A DNA stretch of 64,000 nucleotides from Plenodomus lindquistii (lineage: Eukaryota; Ascomycota; Dothideomycetes; Pleosporales; Leptosphaeriaceae). Shown here in pieces: positions 44,670 to 56,640 of this stretch. Every line of letters starts with the position of its first letter. Position 1 is the first letter of the stretch. The stretch is taken from contig JANUWI010000002.1 in the NCBI GenBank assembly GCA_025504975.1, positions 3,348,001 through 3,412,000 on the forward strand. Reading direction: 5' to 3'. The notes below the pieces were generated by a model. That model ran no database searches. It saw only the letters and a list, made by a program, of their open reading frames with translations, and was not told the DNA's origin. The translations under genes and the position numbers were made by a program.

Positions 44670-46464
44670 ATGGCCGCTTCCTCCAGCGTACAACCGCCAT
44701 TCAGTATACACTGCGGTTTTCCATACCAGATGTTGCCCACCAGAGACGGCGACATATTTCCAGTGGGGAAGCATGATGATTCGCCACTGGGCGATGAGGG
44801 CTATGCGCATCGCGACAACGACCGGGCTGGGAGAATTTCCTGGAAGCGGCAGGCACACATGGATCTGCAACCTTCACTTCACCGTAACACGTAAGTCCAG
44901 ACACTTCAGAAGTATAGAACCATCATGGAATAGCTGCCCATGTTTCAGGGTGGATTTATGGTTTCAGCTCTTCTGACGAAGTTTACGCACACTGACCGCC
45001 GGAGCTTTTCATACATACGTAGATCCAAGAATAGCACATATACTGACTCTGCGTAGGTATATTGGCGCACTCTTCTTCAATCTCTGCGCCTTTCTATTAC
45101 CTGCTATTTACGGGACCTTGTCCAAACTTTGGGTCGCCAATATAGATTCGAGCATGGTAGTCACCACTGACACATACACTTATATTGGGGTAGTCGCAGA
45201 AGTTCTCAACGAAGGCGTACCACGAGCTGCCTACCTCCTCATCGGCGACCGATCAAACCGCACTTACCAGCAACGAGTTCAACTTACTCATACTCTCATC
45301 CTTTTCCAAGCAGTACTGGGACTCATCATGAGTATCGGCTTTGTAGCCGGAGCCACGACATTCGCCCAAGGCTTTGTGCCCATCGAAGTTCGCGACGTGA
45401 GTGTTACCTACGTCAGAATCTCTGCATTTTCGGCATTCAGCTCTGCAGTGGAATACGCAGTCAATACTTCGACAAGAGCACTTGACAAACCCGATGTTCC
45501 GCTCTTGATTTCGACTGTAAAATTCGCTGTGAATATCGTCCTGGACTTGATACTCATCTCGAAATTCCATGTAGCTGGCGTTGTGCCCACAGTCAATATG
45601 CAGGCTGGCATCTCACTAGCATGCAACCTTACGTCGGCGGCCGCCGGGCTGGCATATTTCATCTACACTACGAGTTTCAAATCAAAATCTCGCCTTCACG
45701 AAGGTTTGAACATTCAGAATGTCAAGCCGTCGCTTCACGCACTTGCTACGCTAGCTCATCCGGGATTTGTCTTTTTTTGCGAGTCAGCGATTCGTAACGG
45801 GTTATACCTCTGGCTCGTCCACGGCATAGTCGGCTTGGGCAGCGACTATGCAACTGCATGGGGCGTCTTCTCGACGATACGATGGGGTCTGGTCATGGTC
45901 CCTGTGGCTGCACTCGAAGCAACGACTCTCACCTTCGTTGGACACTCCTGGGGAGCTTTCCGTGCCGGATTCGAATGGGCCGCCAGGACGAAGCCGTGCG
46001 CTACAGGCTCACAACTCTGGAGTCTCGGACGTTGGACATGTTACTCTGTCGTCATCGTCGTGATATTCGAAATCCCGCTCTGTATCCTCATGTCCTTCTT
46101 CGGTGCGAGGCCTTTTGCGCGGTACATCTCGGGCTCTGAAGCAGTCTCAAAGATTGCGGCGCGCATGTGGCGGACAATCGATTGGTGTTACATCCTGTAT
46201 GGTTTATCTACTCAGCTGGCTGCTATGTTGGTTGCTACACGTCCAAGATGGTATTTGTATCAATCACTGGCTTCAAACCTACTATACGTCCTACCTTGGG
46301 CTATTGTATGCCAGCTGGTCAGGCTTGATGTCACGGATGCGTGGACATACCATAGTCTGGTATTTGGTGGTAGTTTGGTCTTCTCGTTCTTCACAATCAT
46401 TGTCGTTGATGGAATCTGGGCATTTGAGCTGACGCGGGGGAGATTGAGCGTAGGTGCTTCTTGA
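44670..46464 (+). CDS. MATE/MOP-superfamily multidrug-type transporter
   Basis: Polytopic membrane protein of the MATE-like branch; substrate unknown. The large exon (45057-46464) opens at an acceptor (TGCGTAG) with no ATG near its start, so an upstream exon is required. Exon 44670-44890, a hydrophilic leader starting MAASSSVQPPFSIH and ending ..SLHRN before a GTAAGT donor, fits in phase and gives 542 aa. The body begins YIGALFFNLCAFLLPA and holds about twelve hydrophobic spans, with NIDSSMVVTTDTYTYIGVV, EVLNEGVPRAAYLLIGD and SAVEYAVNTSTRALDKPDVP, the last resembling the second-repeat signature of MATE proteins. Exon 1 is inferred from splice signals and frame alone. Divergent from the hydrolase gene. 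Confidence 0.78.
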
Positions 46465-47075
46465 ACGACCGCACGCTACAAGCAACGGGCGCAGATAATA
46501 TATGCGTCGCGTCACAAAGCAACAACATATCCCAATGCACTCCTTGCCTGAGGGCGACTTGGCTCCAAGAGTCTCCTTAGCTTCACTAGTGATATATCTA
46601 TACAATCAAGTCATCGTAAAGCACGTGTTGCAAATTGTAATCCCATGTGCAATGCAACTACTTCTAGACATTATAGGAAACCCGATATATACTCTTCCAA
46701 ATGTATACTAATCTGCGTCATCTTTCATGTCGAATAAAGAAACCATCCGACAGGAAAGAATGGCAGCCAAGTCAAGTGGGAAGAAACCGAGTGAGTTAAT
46801 CATGATTACAATCAAGTTCGTAAGACCACATCCTAGTCCAATACCAACCTCCCCTAACATGGTTATAAAAATGATGATATATGTACAGTAAGGAAAAGAG
46901 CTCGCGGCAGTGGCCGCTTGAAAACGCCGATTATCCAACGCGTGTAGCGTCAACCTGGAAGGAAGGCAATGTATGCTGCTTGAAACGCCCCATCGTCAAT
47001 GCAATTTTCCGGTGATGAAATTGTTAAAGCAAATTGAGGCCCCAGAGTGGACGTCGAAACGAAGCGAGAAAGTGT
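46465..47075. other. Convergent intergenic region
   Basis: 611 bp between facing stop codons, AT-richer than average. No exon recognised. Confidence 0.45.
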
Positions 47076-49747
47076 TTACTTGCGTCCAGAAGGCGGTGCC
47101 TTACTCAGCCTCTTGCGCTTCTTCGAGTCGCTTGAATCGCTTCGCTCGTGGCTGTATGGCTGTCCGAGGGGTGCAGGGGACACATCACGCATTAGGCTAC
47201 CCTGTTGCGGTGCCTGGAGCTCAATGCCCTCACCAGGTGCGGTCCTGACGTAGCTTTGACGAGCAAGGGGACTGCGTCCACTGCGTTCATTACCGCCGCT
47301 ATTTGTGCGGTTGTAGGCTTGCTTTGGCGTCTCCAGGGTATTGTTGCCGTACTCGGCGGAGAGTGGCGAGTTCTGGTTGGGGGTGTGAGCACCAGGAGAG
47401 TTTTCGCCACTGGCCATACGCGGCTGTAAAGGTCTTTGAGGGCCCTTGGACATGTAGACGGAGTCATCTGATTGCAGTGAATCGACAGACTCTTGGTAGT
47501 GATTCTTGCCAGCACCCTGACCAATCTCGTACGGCCCGGCTTGTCGCGACTCTTCAAAGTAAGCTCCACCGGCAGGCTTCTGGGTCTGTTGCTGCTTGTG
47601 GTAGATGCGAGCATCCTCTGGATCCATGAAACTTTCGACACGACGGGGCATATAGATGGAGTTGTTTGCGGATGTGCCGGAGACGAAGGAGTCCATGGAA
47701 GAGCGAGGATGAAGGGGAACATTGGGAACATTGGGATTGCGAGGCATGGTGTTGGGTAACGTAAGACCAGAGTCGTTGCCTTGCTGGTACCAGCCGTTGG
47801 GAAGCCTCTCGGCGGGAGCGAAACGTCCATCGATGTTGTCGGAGGGCTGAAGAGGAATGGCCGCTGGGCGGTTCTTGTTAGCTTCGGCGGCAGCCTTGAA
47901 GGTTTCTGGAACGACGTTGAGATCATCTCCAGTTGCCTCAGCATGCTCAATGGCTTCTTGAGGAGTCTTGGTGGTATCAGCTGAGCCGGCATCTGCACGA
48001 GGACCTCCCCAGGTGCGCTGCCCAGCAGTGAAGATGCCGTAGACCATATAGACCCAGTTGAAGAAGGGGTTGACGATGAACATGAGAGGGTATAACATGA
48101 TCTTGTAGCGGCCGAGCTTAGCACCAAAGTACAGCATGAGAAGCCAATTAAGCCCAAGGGAAATGGCAATGAAGCCGACAGGAAGGTTCTTGACTTTTTG
48201 AGAGGTAGTCATCAAAGAGATGACCAAGATGAAGAACAAAAGTGCGGTGGTTCGAATGGTGTTCTGCATGAAACGAACAATCAGGAGGATGGGATAGCGC
48301 TTCCAGAGACGAATGTCTGTCAACATGCACACTTCGTTGGTGATGAAACCCAAGAACCAACGACGGCGCTGCTTCAGCAAAGATCGGTACTCCTGTACAG
48401 CCTCGGTCTTGCAGAAAGCTCCGGTATTCATCTGGATCTGGTATCGTTCTTTCGCACCAATCATGAACAAATGAGTGAGCCAACGATCCTCGCCCAAATG
48501 GCATTTACCGTAGTCGAATAGATCGTCGCACTGTTCGGCCTTATCAGCGAAGTAGTACTTGGCCATTCTGCGGAACGCAGAGAAACGCAGCATCGTCAAG
48601 GCACCGGGCAGACAGGTTACAGCACCGCAGCCAGACTCGACGGATCGCTCAAACAGTTGACCGTGAACGTACTCCATGTCTTGGAGAAGAGTGATGAGCG
48701 AGTTCTTCTCGGTCGTAGATGTGATGACACCGGTCTGCGCCAACATATTCTTCTTGCTTCCAGGCTTGAGTTCCATCTCGTACATGAAGTTCTGAATGCA
48801 GGTCTTGTCCAGGATACAATCCGAGTCAATGAAGAGAACGAAGAGATTGTCGTTGCGCTTGAGGTACTCGGCGTAGATTTTGTCGATGAGCTTAAAGGTT
48901 CGCTTCTGGCAGTGACGCTTACCGCCGTGAGGAAAGCGGGAAACGGTGATACGACAGCTACGATAGATGACATCGATAGACTTGGGATAAGAGTCGAGAG
49001 TGAGAGGAACGCCGAGCTTTTCGATCGTGTTCAGGTACAACTCATCCTCTTGGTCTCCGTCGAAAGAAAGAAAGATGTGGAGGCAGGAAGGCGGGTATTC
49101 ACAGTCAACCAGCGAATCGCATGTTCGGAGCAGGATCTCGGGAATCTCCTTGTAACAGGGCATGATGATGACCACCTTGGGAGCAGAGGCCTCGTCGAGA
49201 ACAGACTTGATCCTGCGGGCGCGACCAACAGAGTGTGTGACGAGCTGGTAGACGCAAAACAGCCACGGAATGGTCAAAAGACCGGCGAATGACCAGAAGG
49301 CAAACCATTGCAAGAAATCAACCATGTCTTTGGGGAAGTACTTGACGACCTGGGGTGGCAGAGGCAGAGTCACAACCATGATTGGCAGGAAGATGGCGCT
49401 GTGTCTGTTAGACGGATTCAAGTGTACTTGGGGCGGGGCCTTACCGGAGGAGGAAAAACAAGACACCAAACAAGATGGACAGGATGCGAACACTGATGGT
49501 CTCGGCTTTTTGGAAGACCTTGACGATGCAGTACAGAAACGCGGCAACCCAGAGGAACCATTCCAGCAACGCCGCCAACATGAGGGGTCCAATGATGGAT
49601 ACGTATACAATCTGGGCAAGTCAGTTTCGGTGTTCACCCAGTGCGAAGATTCAGATAACTCACATCCTTGGCTGGCCACGGGTCAGTGATGTCCGGTATG
49701 GAATCGTCCGCTCGGGCTACGAGGCCCATCATCTTGTTCCACACCAT
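47076..49747 (-). CDS. Chitin synthase, class VI-like (ChsD type)
   Basis: Polymerises chitin from UDP-GlcNAc at the plasma membrane. Exons 49664-49747, 49445-49611 and 47076-49398, with introns of 52 and 46 bp, give 857 aa. Start MVWNKMMGLVARADDSIPD. Two or three N-terminal spans precede the GT2 core: VVIIMPCYKE, LSFDGDQEDELY, FVLFIDSDCILD (donor-site DxD-like), GCGAVTCLPGALTMLR, GEDRWLTH and the catalytic QRRRW near residue 430. Several spans follow, then a disordered cytosolic tail (about 270 residues) rich in Ser/Pro and ending SKAPPSGRK. The compact size, no cytochrome b5 domain and no myosin motor set it apart from the class IV gene 11 kb away on the same strand. Class number is from resemblance, not a tree. 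Confidence 0.92.
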
Positions 49748-52102
49748 AATGAGTGGTTATCTGTGTGTATTGCGAGTCGAATGGCGTGCTGGCGGAGACA
49801 AGGCAGTGGTTTCCTTTTGGAGCGGCAATCTGCCGTTTGTATAAGGTGACCGCTGCGATACCCAAGGCGGACCTCGTATCAGCTATCGCTTCGCAGTCGT
49901 TGCGTGTAGTTGTCGAGAGGAGGATTGGGGTAGGCTCGGCAGATCAGGGCTGTGTCCAGATGATCAAGGCACAAAGTCGCACGACGCTAGAGAATGGCGC
50001 AACAGCGTGTTGGTTCAGAAATTTCCGGAGTGTTGGATGCTAGGGGCTGAGACGACGAGAACGACAGTGGAAGAAGGCGTAGTAAACGAATGTAGGGGGC
50101 GCACCAGGGGGCTCGAATCAATCAACAGGTTTCTGCACGCAAGGCAGGAAAGATGAGTAGAGCGCCTGGAGGAGGAAAGAAGGGCACAAACGAGATAACA
50201 TCAGCGGCAATATCCCTGCCTGATCGTTGTAACGTTTATCCCGGGTCAGCAGGGGTTTCGGTGGACGCTAAGACGCATGACGGGCACCGTGCATGTGTTA
50301 TTTTGGGAGCGACGGTTTGAAACAGCACTTTGCTCTACAGAGTACTCTAAAGGAATGCTCCATTGTGTATTTACTCTTTACACAGCATGGAGCGTCCGCT
50401 CACGCGTCTCACGACTGCAGTGCGATGCGCGATACTCTACGGCCGATACGCAACATGCACGACCGACACAGCAGCATTGGATTTTGAGCGATCTGCAGGC
50501 AGTCTATTCATGGAGCCTGCATGCATATCGTATGAAATCCTGGTGACCACTGGCAGCAGATTCGCGTTCAATGCCGTGAGCTCCGTTTCTGCGTTTCGCC
50601 AAGTCATAGTTGCTTCGCTCAGGCCTCAGGGGTTGGTTCGGCACGCAACGTCCTCATTCGCTCCATGCACGACACGAGCAGCCGCGGGCTTGCGGCAATG
50701 GCTTGCTGTCACAGTGTCACTTGGAGCCAGCCTCGCGGTCTGTTGTACCCCCTTTTCGTCTTCCACACACAGTCTTGCGCCGAGCAAATACGAGAAAGCG
50801 GAGCTATTTCAACCGATAGCGTCAATGTTGAAACCCACCTACGGAGGGGCTGGCGGGTGGCGCGAGTAACCTGCTCTGCCAGAAACATGCATGATGCCGG
50901 CGCAGAGTCTGATGTTCTACTGCTCCATGAGCCGCACTTTATGTCATATTGCATGTACGGGATATTTGCACGTCGGTTCGCGTCCTAGACAAAGTCGAAA
51001 CGAATCAGCATCTCGGACGAGGTCTGCGTCTTACTGTATGATCCACCGAATTCTGACAGGGATGCGAACCGACGTGCAAATCCTGTGCATTGTCAATACA
51101 TGAATTTGACAGAAGAAAGCACATGTCTGCTCAGCTGTCTGTGCCGCACCCACTGAGGCGGTGTGCCGCTTACAATCGATAATCCGTCGCTTTGGCACCA
51201 TTTGGGCGATGTGCTGCCGATCGCCGGCTGATGTGCAATCGCAAGGCTGAAGTGGATGACGATCCTCGACTTGAACCAGCAAGTAAACAGGTTGTGTACC
51301 AATATGGCATGCCTCAGGTGAAGCGAAAGGTGGAACCGTGGTTGTTGTCTGGCAGAGTTGAAGGCTGAAGCCTGAGAGTAGCGTGCCCAGAGAATGGCTA
51401 GGTAGAGAAGACCAAGCCAAAGCATGCGCCACAAGCCGTTGGAACGGTAGGCGCGACCAGGAACTGTATCTATACCTAGCATGTTATGTGTTTAGAGTAC
51501 ATGGCCACACAAGCACCATGGACAATCTTGGACGTCTCGCCGTTGGTGACCCCATACCTGCACCACGTGCTGCGAAGAGGCACCATGTCAGTACCCGCGT
51601 CGGTACCTAGGTACCGCAACCATGGCCCATGTGCGCGACGAGCGAAGACGAGGTTTGTTCTGGGACGTCTTGGGGTTGGTCAGGTCACAATGTACTCTAC
51701 TGCGCAGATGGATTTGGAGAGGCTGCGAAGGTGCACGTGAGAATGGAGGGAAGGGAGGGGGAGGGGGGGTGTTGAGCTGCCCGTGAGAAGGCGCCCAAGC
51801 GATGACGCCCGCCGCCCCAATTCGTACCTGCAGCCCGCCAAACGAGCTTCAACACCATCTCTCCACTCCACCAAGACAACGCCAATCCTGTCTTCCCCCC
51901 CCTCGCCGCCGCTCTGCTCCCCGTCAAACACATTGGCTCTCCCGCGAGCCTGCCTACACGTGCCCGGACAAATGCACGCCGAAGCCACGCCTGAGAGAGT
52001 CGGCATATTCCATGTGCGCATATCATAGACATTTGTGCCGCCCACCCGCCGCCGCCCCTCGTTCACCTCCACCACCGCCGCCGCCCTGCCACCCACTGCG
52101 CC
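49748..52102. other. Divergent intergenic region, 2.35 kb
   Basis: Between the chitin synthase and UPF2 starts. It contains a 16-bp perfect palindrome (51601-51616) and a G-rich tract at about 51740-51771. Open frames up to about 168 codons (e.g. 50363-50869) show no domain or family resemblance. A long 5' leader for the chitin synthase is possible. Confidence 0.45.
51601..51616. repeat. 16-bp perfect palindrome upstream of UPF2
   Basis: CGGTACCTAGGTACCG reads identically on both strands, about 490 bp before the UPF2 start. It may be a dimeric regulator site or chance; an inverted CGG pair also resembles zinc-cluster sites, without proof. Confidence 0.6.
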
Positions 52103-55100
52103 ATGGAGCGGCAGAGGAAACGTGAGTGCAGCCCGGCGCGCAGACCAGCGCGAGGGGAGCTGACGGTGACCAGGAGAGCTGCGTGAGCTCAACATGCGCG
52201 CCTGGGACGGCGACCAACACGTCTTCGCCGTCCAGCCCTCGCTCGACTCGTCCATGAAGAAGAACACAGCCTTTATCAAGCGCCTGCGCACCGCCATCAA
52301 CGCCCCCGCCCAGGCCCAGTTCCTGCACGACATCCGCACCCTGTCCCTGCACAAGTACCTCTCTGAGATTATTTCGGCCTGCTACGAGGGACTCTGCAAG
52401 CTCAGGACCCCAGGCGAGATCGCCGCGGGTGTCGAAATCGTCAGCGCCCTCCACCAGCGCTTTGGCCCCGCCGAGTTCACCGGATACATTGGCTGGTACA
52501 TTGGCCGCGGCTTAGCGACGCCCGACAAGTCCCACCTGAAGACGCTGGCCCACGATGTCCGCGAGCGCGAAGAGAAGGAGCGTCTGGCCCGCCAGCGCAT
52601 CCTGCTGCGCGTCGCCACAGAGCTCTGGCTCGTCGGCGTGCTGCGCAGTCTGGACGATGTCGCCCGTCCCGAAGAGGCAAGCAAGGGCAAAGACAGCGGC
52701 AAGCTCGTCGAGACGTCGGCCAAGGCCAGGTCGCGTGCAGACAATGCCGATGCAGAGCCGTTCCCGCTCGAGGTGCTCAAGGATATGCTGGGCCATGATC
52801 GTGAACACATCAACTTGCCGCTCGTCGTCATCTTCGTCAAGGCCTTTGCCTGGGATATTCTAGGCGCACGGGCGCCCGCTCTCGAGGGGCGCAAGACTGT
52901 GCACGAAGACGGGACAACGACCGCAGACAAGTCGGCGGATGCCTCGAGCGCCGACGACGACGACGCGCTTCCCAAGGATACGCCCATCATCTCACCAGAT
53001 CTTCAACAGCGCTTCAAGAACATCCTTTCGCGGTATTTCGATGATGTCAAGGCCCACTTGTTGCGCGACCAGAAATATCTCGCAACGCAGAGCCGCAAGA
53101 ACGCGGAAGCCTACGTCAAGTCGGGCGAAGTCTTCGAGGACCGCCAGTCCAACTATGAAAAGCAAATGAAGGCCCAAGAACGTCTGGTGGCAAATGCTCA
53201 AGTCCTGTCTGATGCCATGGGTGTCGAAATGCCCGATTTAAAAGAAAAAGACGGTGCTGCAAACGCTGGTAATGGCGCTATTGGCTTGATCAAAGCAGGC
53301 GAATATCTGCGTGGCCAGGGTGACGGTGCCGGTATCTGGGAAGATGAAGACGAGCGCCGATTCTACGAGAACCTTATCGATCTCAAGGACCGTGTCCCCG
53401 GCATCCTACTTGAAGAAGCCAAGAAGAAGAAGGTTGATGGCGATGATCAAGTGGGCAAGAAGATCGAGCCGAAGACTGATTCCAACGACAAGGATATTGC
53501 CGAGGCCGCAGCAGAAACAAAGACATCTGATGCTGACGATCAGTCCATGGCTATCGCCAACAAGTCGGTTGGAGCCCAAGTCGATGCCCTACTAGCTCGA
53601 CTCCCAGAGCTCAGTACCAAAGATGCCGTGGATCAGACTGCTATGGACTTTTGCTTTCTCAACTCCAAGGCTTCGCGCAACCGCCTCATCAAGGCTGTGC
53701 AGGAGATCCCCAAAGGCCGTTCTGATCTGCTTCCTTTATATTCTCGGCTCATAGCTACGCTTGCTAGATACATGCCTGATGTCTCGCAGGGCTTAGTGGC
53801 GTACCTCGATGACGAATTCCGAAGCCTACAGCGACGCAAGTCCAAGGACTTTCTTGGCCAGGTTCGAACTCAGAATGTACGCTATCTCGCCGAGTTGACT
53901 AAATTCGGCGTCGTACCTGAGCATGTCATCTTCCATTGCCTCAAGGTCAGCTTGGACGACTTTTCCAGGATGAACATTGAGATCATCTGTAACCTGCTTG
54001 AGAATTGCGGGCGCTACCTCCTTCGTAATCCCGAAACATCTCCACGCATGGCATCCTTCCTAGAGACCCTGCAGCGCAAGAAGAGTGCTCAGGTCATTGG
54101 CCAACAAGAGCGTATGCTAATCGAGAACGCCGTGTACTACGTCAACCCGCCAGAGCGCGCCGCAATCGAACAAAAGGACCGTACGCCCATTGAGCTGTTT
54201 TTACGAAAGATTATGTACCAGGATCTCACCCGTCGCACCTTGGACAAGACCGTAAAGCAAATTCGCAAGATGCATTGGGAGGAAGATGACATTGTCAACT
54301 TGCTCCACAAAGTGTTTGCGAAGCCAGGTAAGATAAAGTACAGCAACATCCACCTGCTGGCCGTCATCCTTGGAACGATTCTTCGTCACCATCAGGACTT
54401 TGCCATCTCCGTCATTGATGACCTTCTCGAGTCAATTACTTTCGGCCTGGAGCTCAACGACTTCAAGTTTAATCAGCGAAGGATTGCGGAGGTCAAGTAC
54501 TTGGGCGAGCTATACATCTACCGTCTAGTCGATTCGCCCCTTGTGTTCGATACTCTGTACAAACTCCTTAACTACGGATGGGAGGGCGGGTATGCGCGAC
54601 CCGGGCTGTATAACCCTCTCGATCTTCCTGATGACTACTTCCGAATCCGCTTGGTCTGCAATCTGCTCGAAACTTGCGGCATGTACTACGACAAAGGTGC
54701 TGCCAAGAAGAAACTCGATTTCTTCTTGACCTACTTCCAATACTACGTCTGTACCAAGGAAGCACTACCGATGGATGTCGAATTTATCGTCCAGGATGCT
54801 TATAATCTCACACGCCCGCAGTGGAAGTTGATCACTAACCTCGATGAAGCCTCTCAGGCGTTTAGCGAAGCCGTAAAACTGAACTATCAAACATCGTCGA
54901 CCGACAAACCTGTAGAAGCTGACGAAGATGACGTCTCAGCATCTGACGATGAGCTTGATGGTCCCGAGGATGAGGATGTTGAACTTCCCGAAGGCGAAGG
55001 AGACAAGTCGTCTGGCGAAGAGGACGATGTGAGTGCTGGACTGCCACACGAATGCATGATACTAATTACTGTTCTCAGGACTCGGAGGACGACGATCACG

Positions 55101-55771
55101 TCAAGCTGGGCTCGTCAGACGAGGAAGAGGAGCAGATCATTGTGACGCGCCAAGAAGACGAACGTGATCCAGAAGCTGATGCGGAATTTGATCGCGAACT
55201 CGCAAAGCTAATGTCTGAGAGCGCCGAGTCGCGGAAGTTTGAACGCAAGCCCGTTTTCGATGTGCCCTTGCCTATGCGTCGCGCGCGAGAGGTTACCGTC
55301 AACGCTGAGGATGGCAGCACCGAGCATGTGTCTATTGCGCTTCCGCCTTCTCATACCATGAAGTTCTCGTTGCTAAGCAAGCGCGGCAATAGGACTCAGA
55401 CACGATCTATTGACCTTCCCTCAGATTCGACATTCGCTGTGGCTATGCGTAGCAAGCAGCAAGCCGACAAAGAAGAACAGCAGCGTATCAAAAGCCTTGT
55501 TCTCAACTACAACGAAGCCCGAGATGACGGCGACGATACTGGTGACTCAACACTTTCCTTCATCCTTCACCCGAATACCAATAGACAGCGTACTGAAACT
55601 TCTCAAGGTCTGGACAAGACTCCCAATCCCTATGCGCAGCCGCGTCTCGACAAAGCTGGTGGCAATCGCAGCAACCAGCGTGCGAGAAAGCTTCAACTTT
55701 CTGACGTTAACTGGTATGACTCTCACCCTCCTTTTCGACAGCGTCGCTCTGGGCTGCGAACAACGTCTTAG
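52103..55771 (+). CDS. UPF2: Nonsense-mediated mRNA decay factor UPF2/NMD2
   Basis: Scaffold between UPF1 and UPF3 in cytoplasmic decay of mRNAs with premature stops. Exon 1 is only 19 nt (MERQRK + 1 nt); the 52-bp intron 52122-52173 joins it to RELRELNMRAWDGD. Exon 2 runs to 55028; a 50-bp intron (55029-55078) joins EEDD to DSEDDDHVKLGSS; last exon to 55771. Total about 1188 aa. Three MIF4G repeats are visible: from KKNTAFIKRLRTAI, around LLPLYSRLIATLARYMPDV-like sequence (DLLPLYSRLIATL), and around RIAEVKYLGELYIYRLVDS. A strongly acidic stretch then leads to FERKPVFDVPLPMR and the C-terminal UPF1-binding region. The final residues after LQLSDVNW could be altered by one more intron (donor-like GTATGA there), so the end is less certain. 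Confidence 0.93.
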
Positions 55772-56640
55772 CCGTTCTCGTCAGACAAGTAGTCTCTAAT
55801 GACGTTGGACGACAAGATCACGTTCAAGCTTCGGTCAGCGCGCGAGTTATTAGAGCACATATTGCCACGATTGTTGCATCTACGTTTTTGACAGCAATCA
55901 TCTCCTGATCATCCGGCTAACGACGAGGCCCGTTCCGGGCGACTGATATACTAGGACATGATCTGCCACTTTATGGTGTTATGATAAGCATCTAAAACGA
56001 ACATCTTTGACGCCTCGTTGCCCCTCACCCGCTTTGAGCCCCCCGGACTCGCTCAAACGATGCCTCAACGGCAGATGAGCTACCAAGGCGAAAGCGTATT
56101 TCCACACGCTAAGTAGAGCGACGACCCATGGATATGCTTGGCTTCTCTTGATGAGCCAGCCGGCATGACGCGATTCAATGTGGCGAGTGAGCACTGTGCA
56201 AGACCGCGGGTGAGAGCAAGATCAATGGCAGCTAGACTCTGGCGCATGCAAAGACTTGATCATCGGTCCACCAAAGGGATGGCATGCCGGCTGGGCTCGC
56301 TACGTACAAGATTGAAGGCTGTGTGGACACGCACGGGCAAGAGGCGGAAGACGGCGATTTTTCATCTATGCAAAAATAGCTTCAATCCAAGTTGGCAGGT
56401 CTCAGTCTGATTGGTTTTTATTGGCATGGTGCTCTCTCAAATTCTACTGCTGTACAACACTGAAAATGCTCCATATTTCCACATGTTCGAAGATCGATGA
56501 GATAAAGTAGAGCGCTAAGTGTACCTTGCATTAGCTTTGCCAATTCAAACCTGACGTCACTAGAATACTGCAGCATCAAAAACGCGTTCTCGCGCAGAGC
56601 CCATCGTTCCTTGACGTCTCCATCTCCATCTCTGCTCGCC
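55772..56640. other. Intergenic
   Basis: About 0.87 kb between co-oriented genes. Short frames only; no repeat or RNA gene recognised. Confidence 0.45.

Noticed and set aside
47192..48169. 325-codon frame on the same strand as the chitin synthase
   Set aside because: A shifted-frame shadow of the chitin synthase C-terminal region, Ser/Pro/Thr-rich without a domain.
50363..50869. 168-codon plus-strand frame in the chitin synthase/UPF2 spacer
   Set aside because: No family resemblance, and comparable open frames occur in other frames here; not enough to call a gene.
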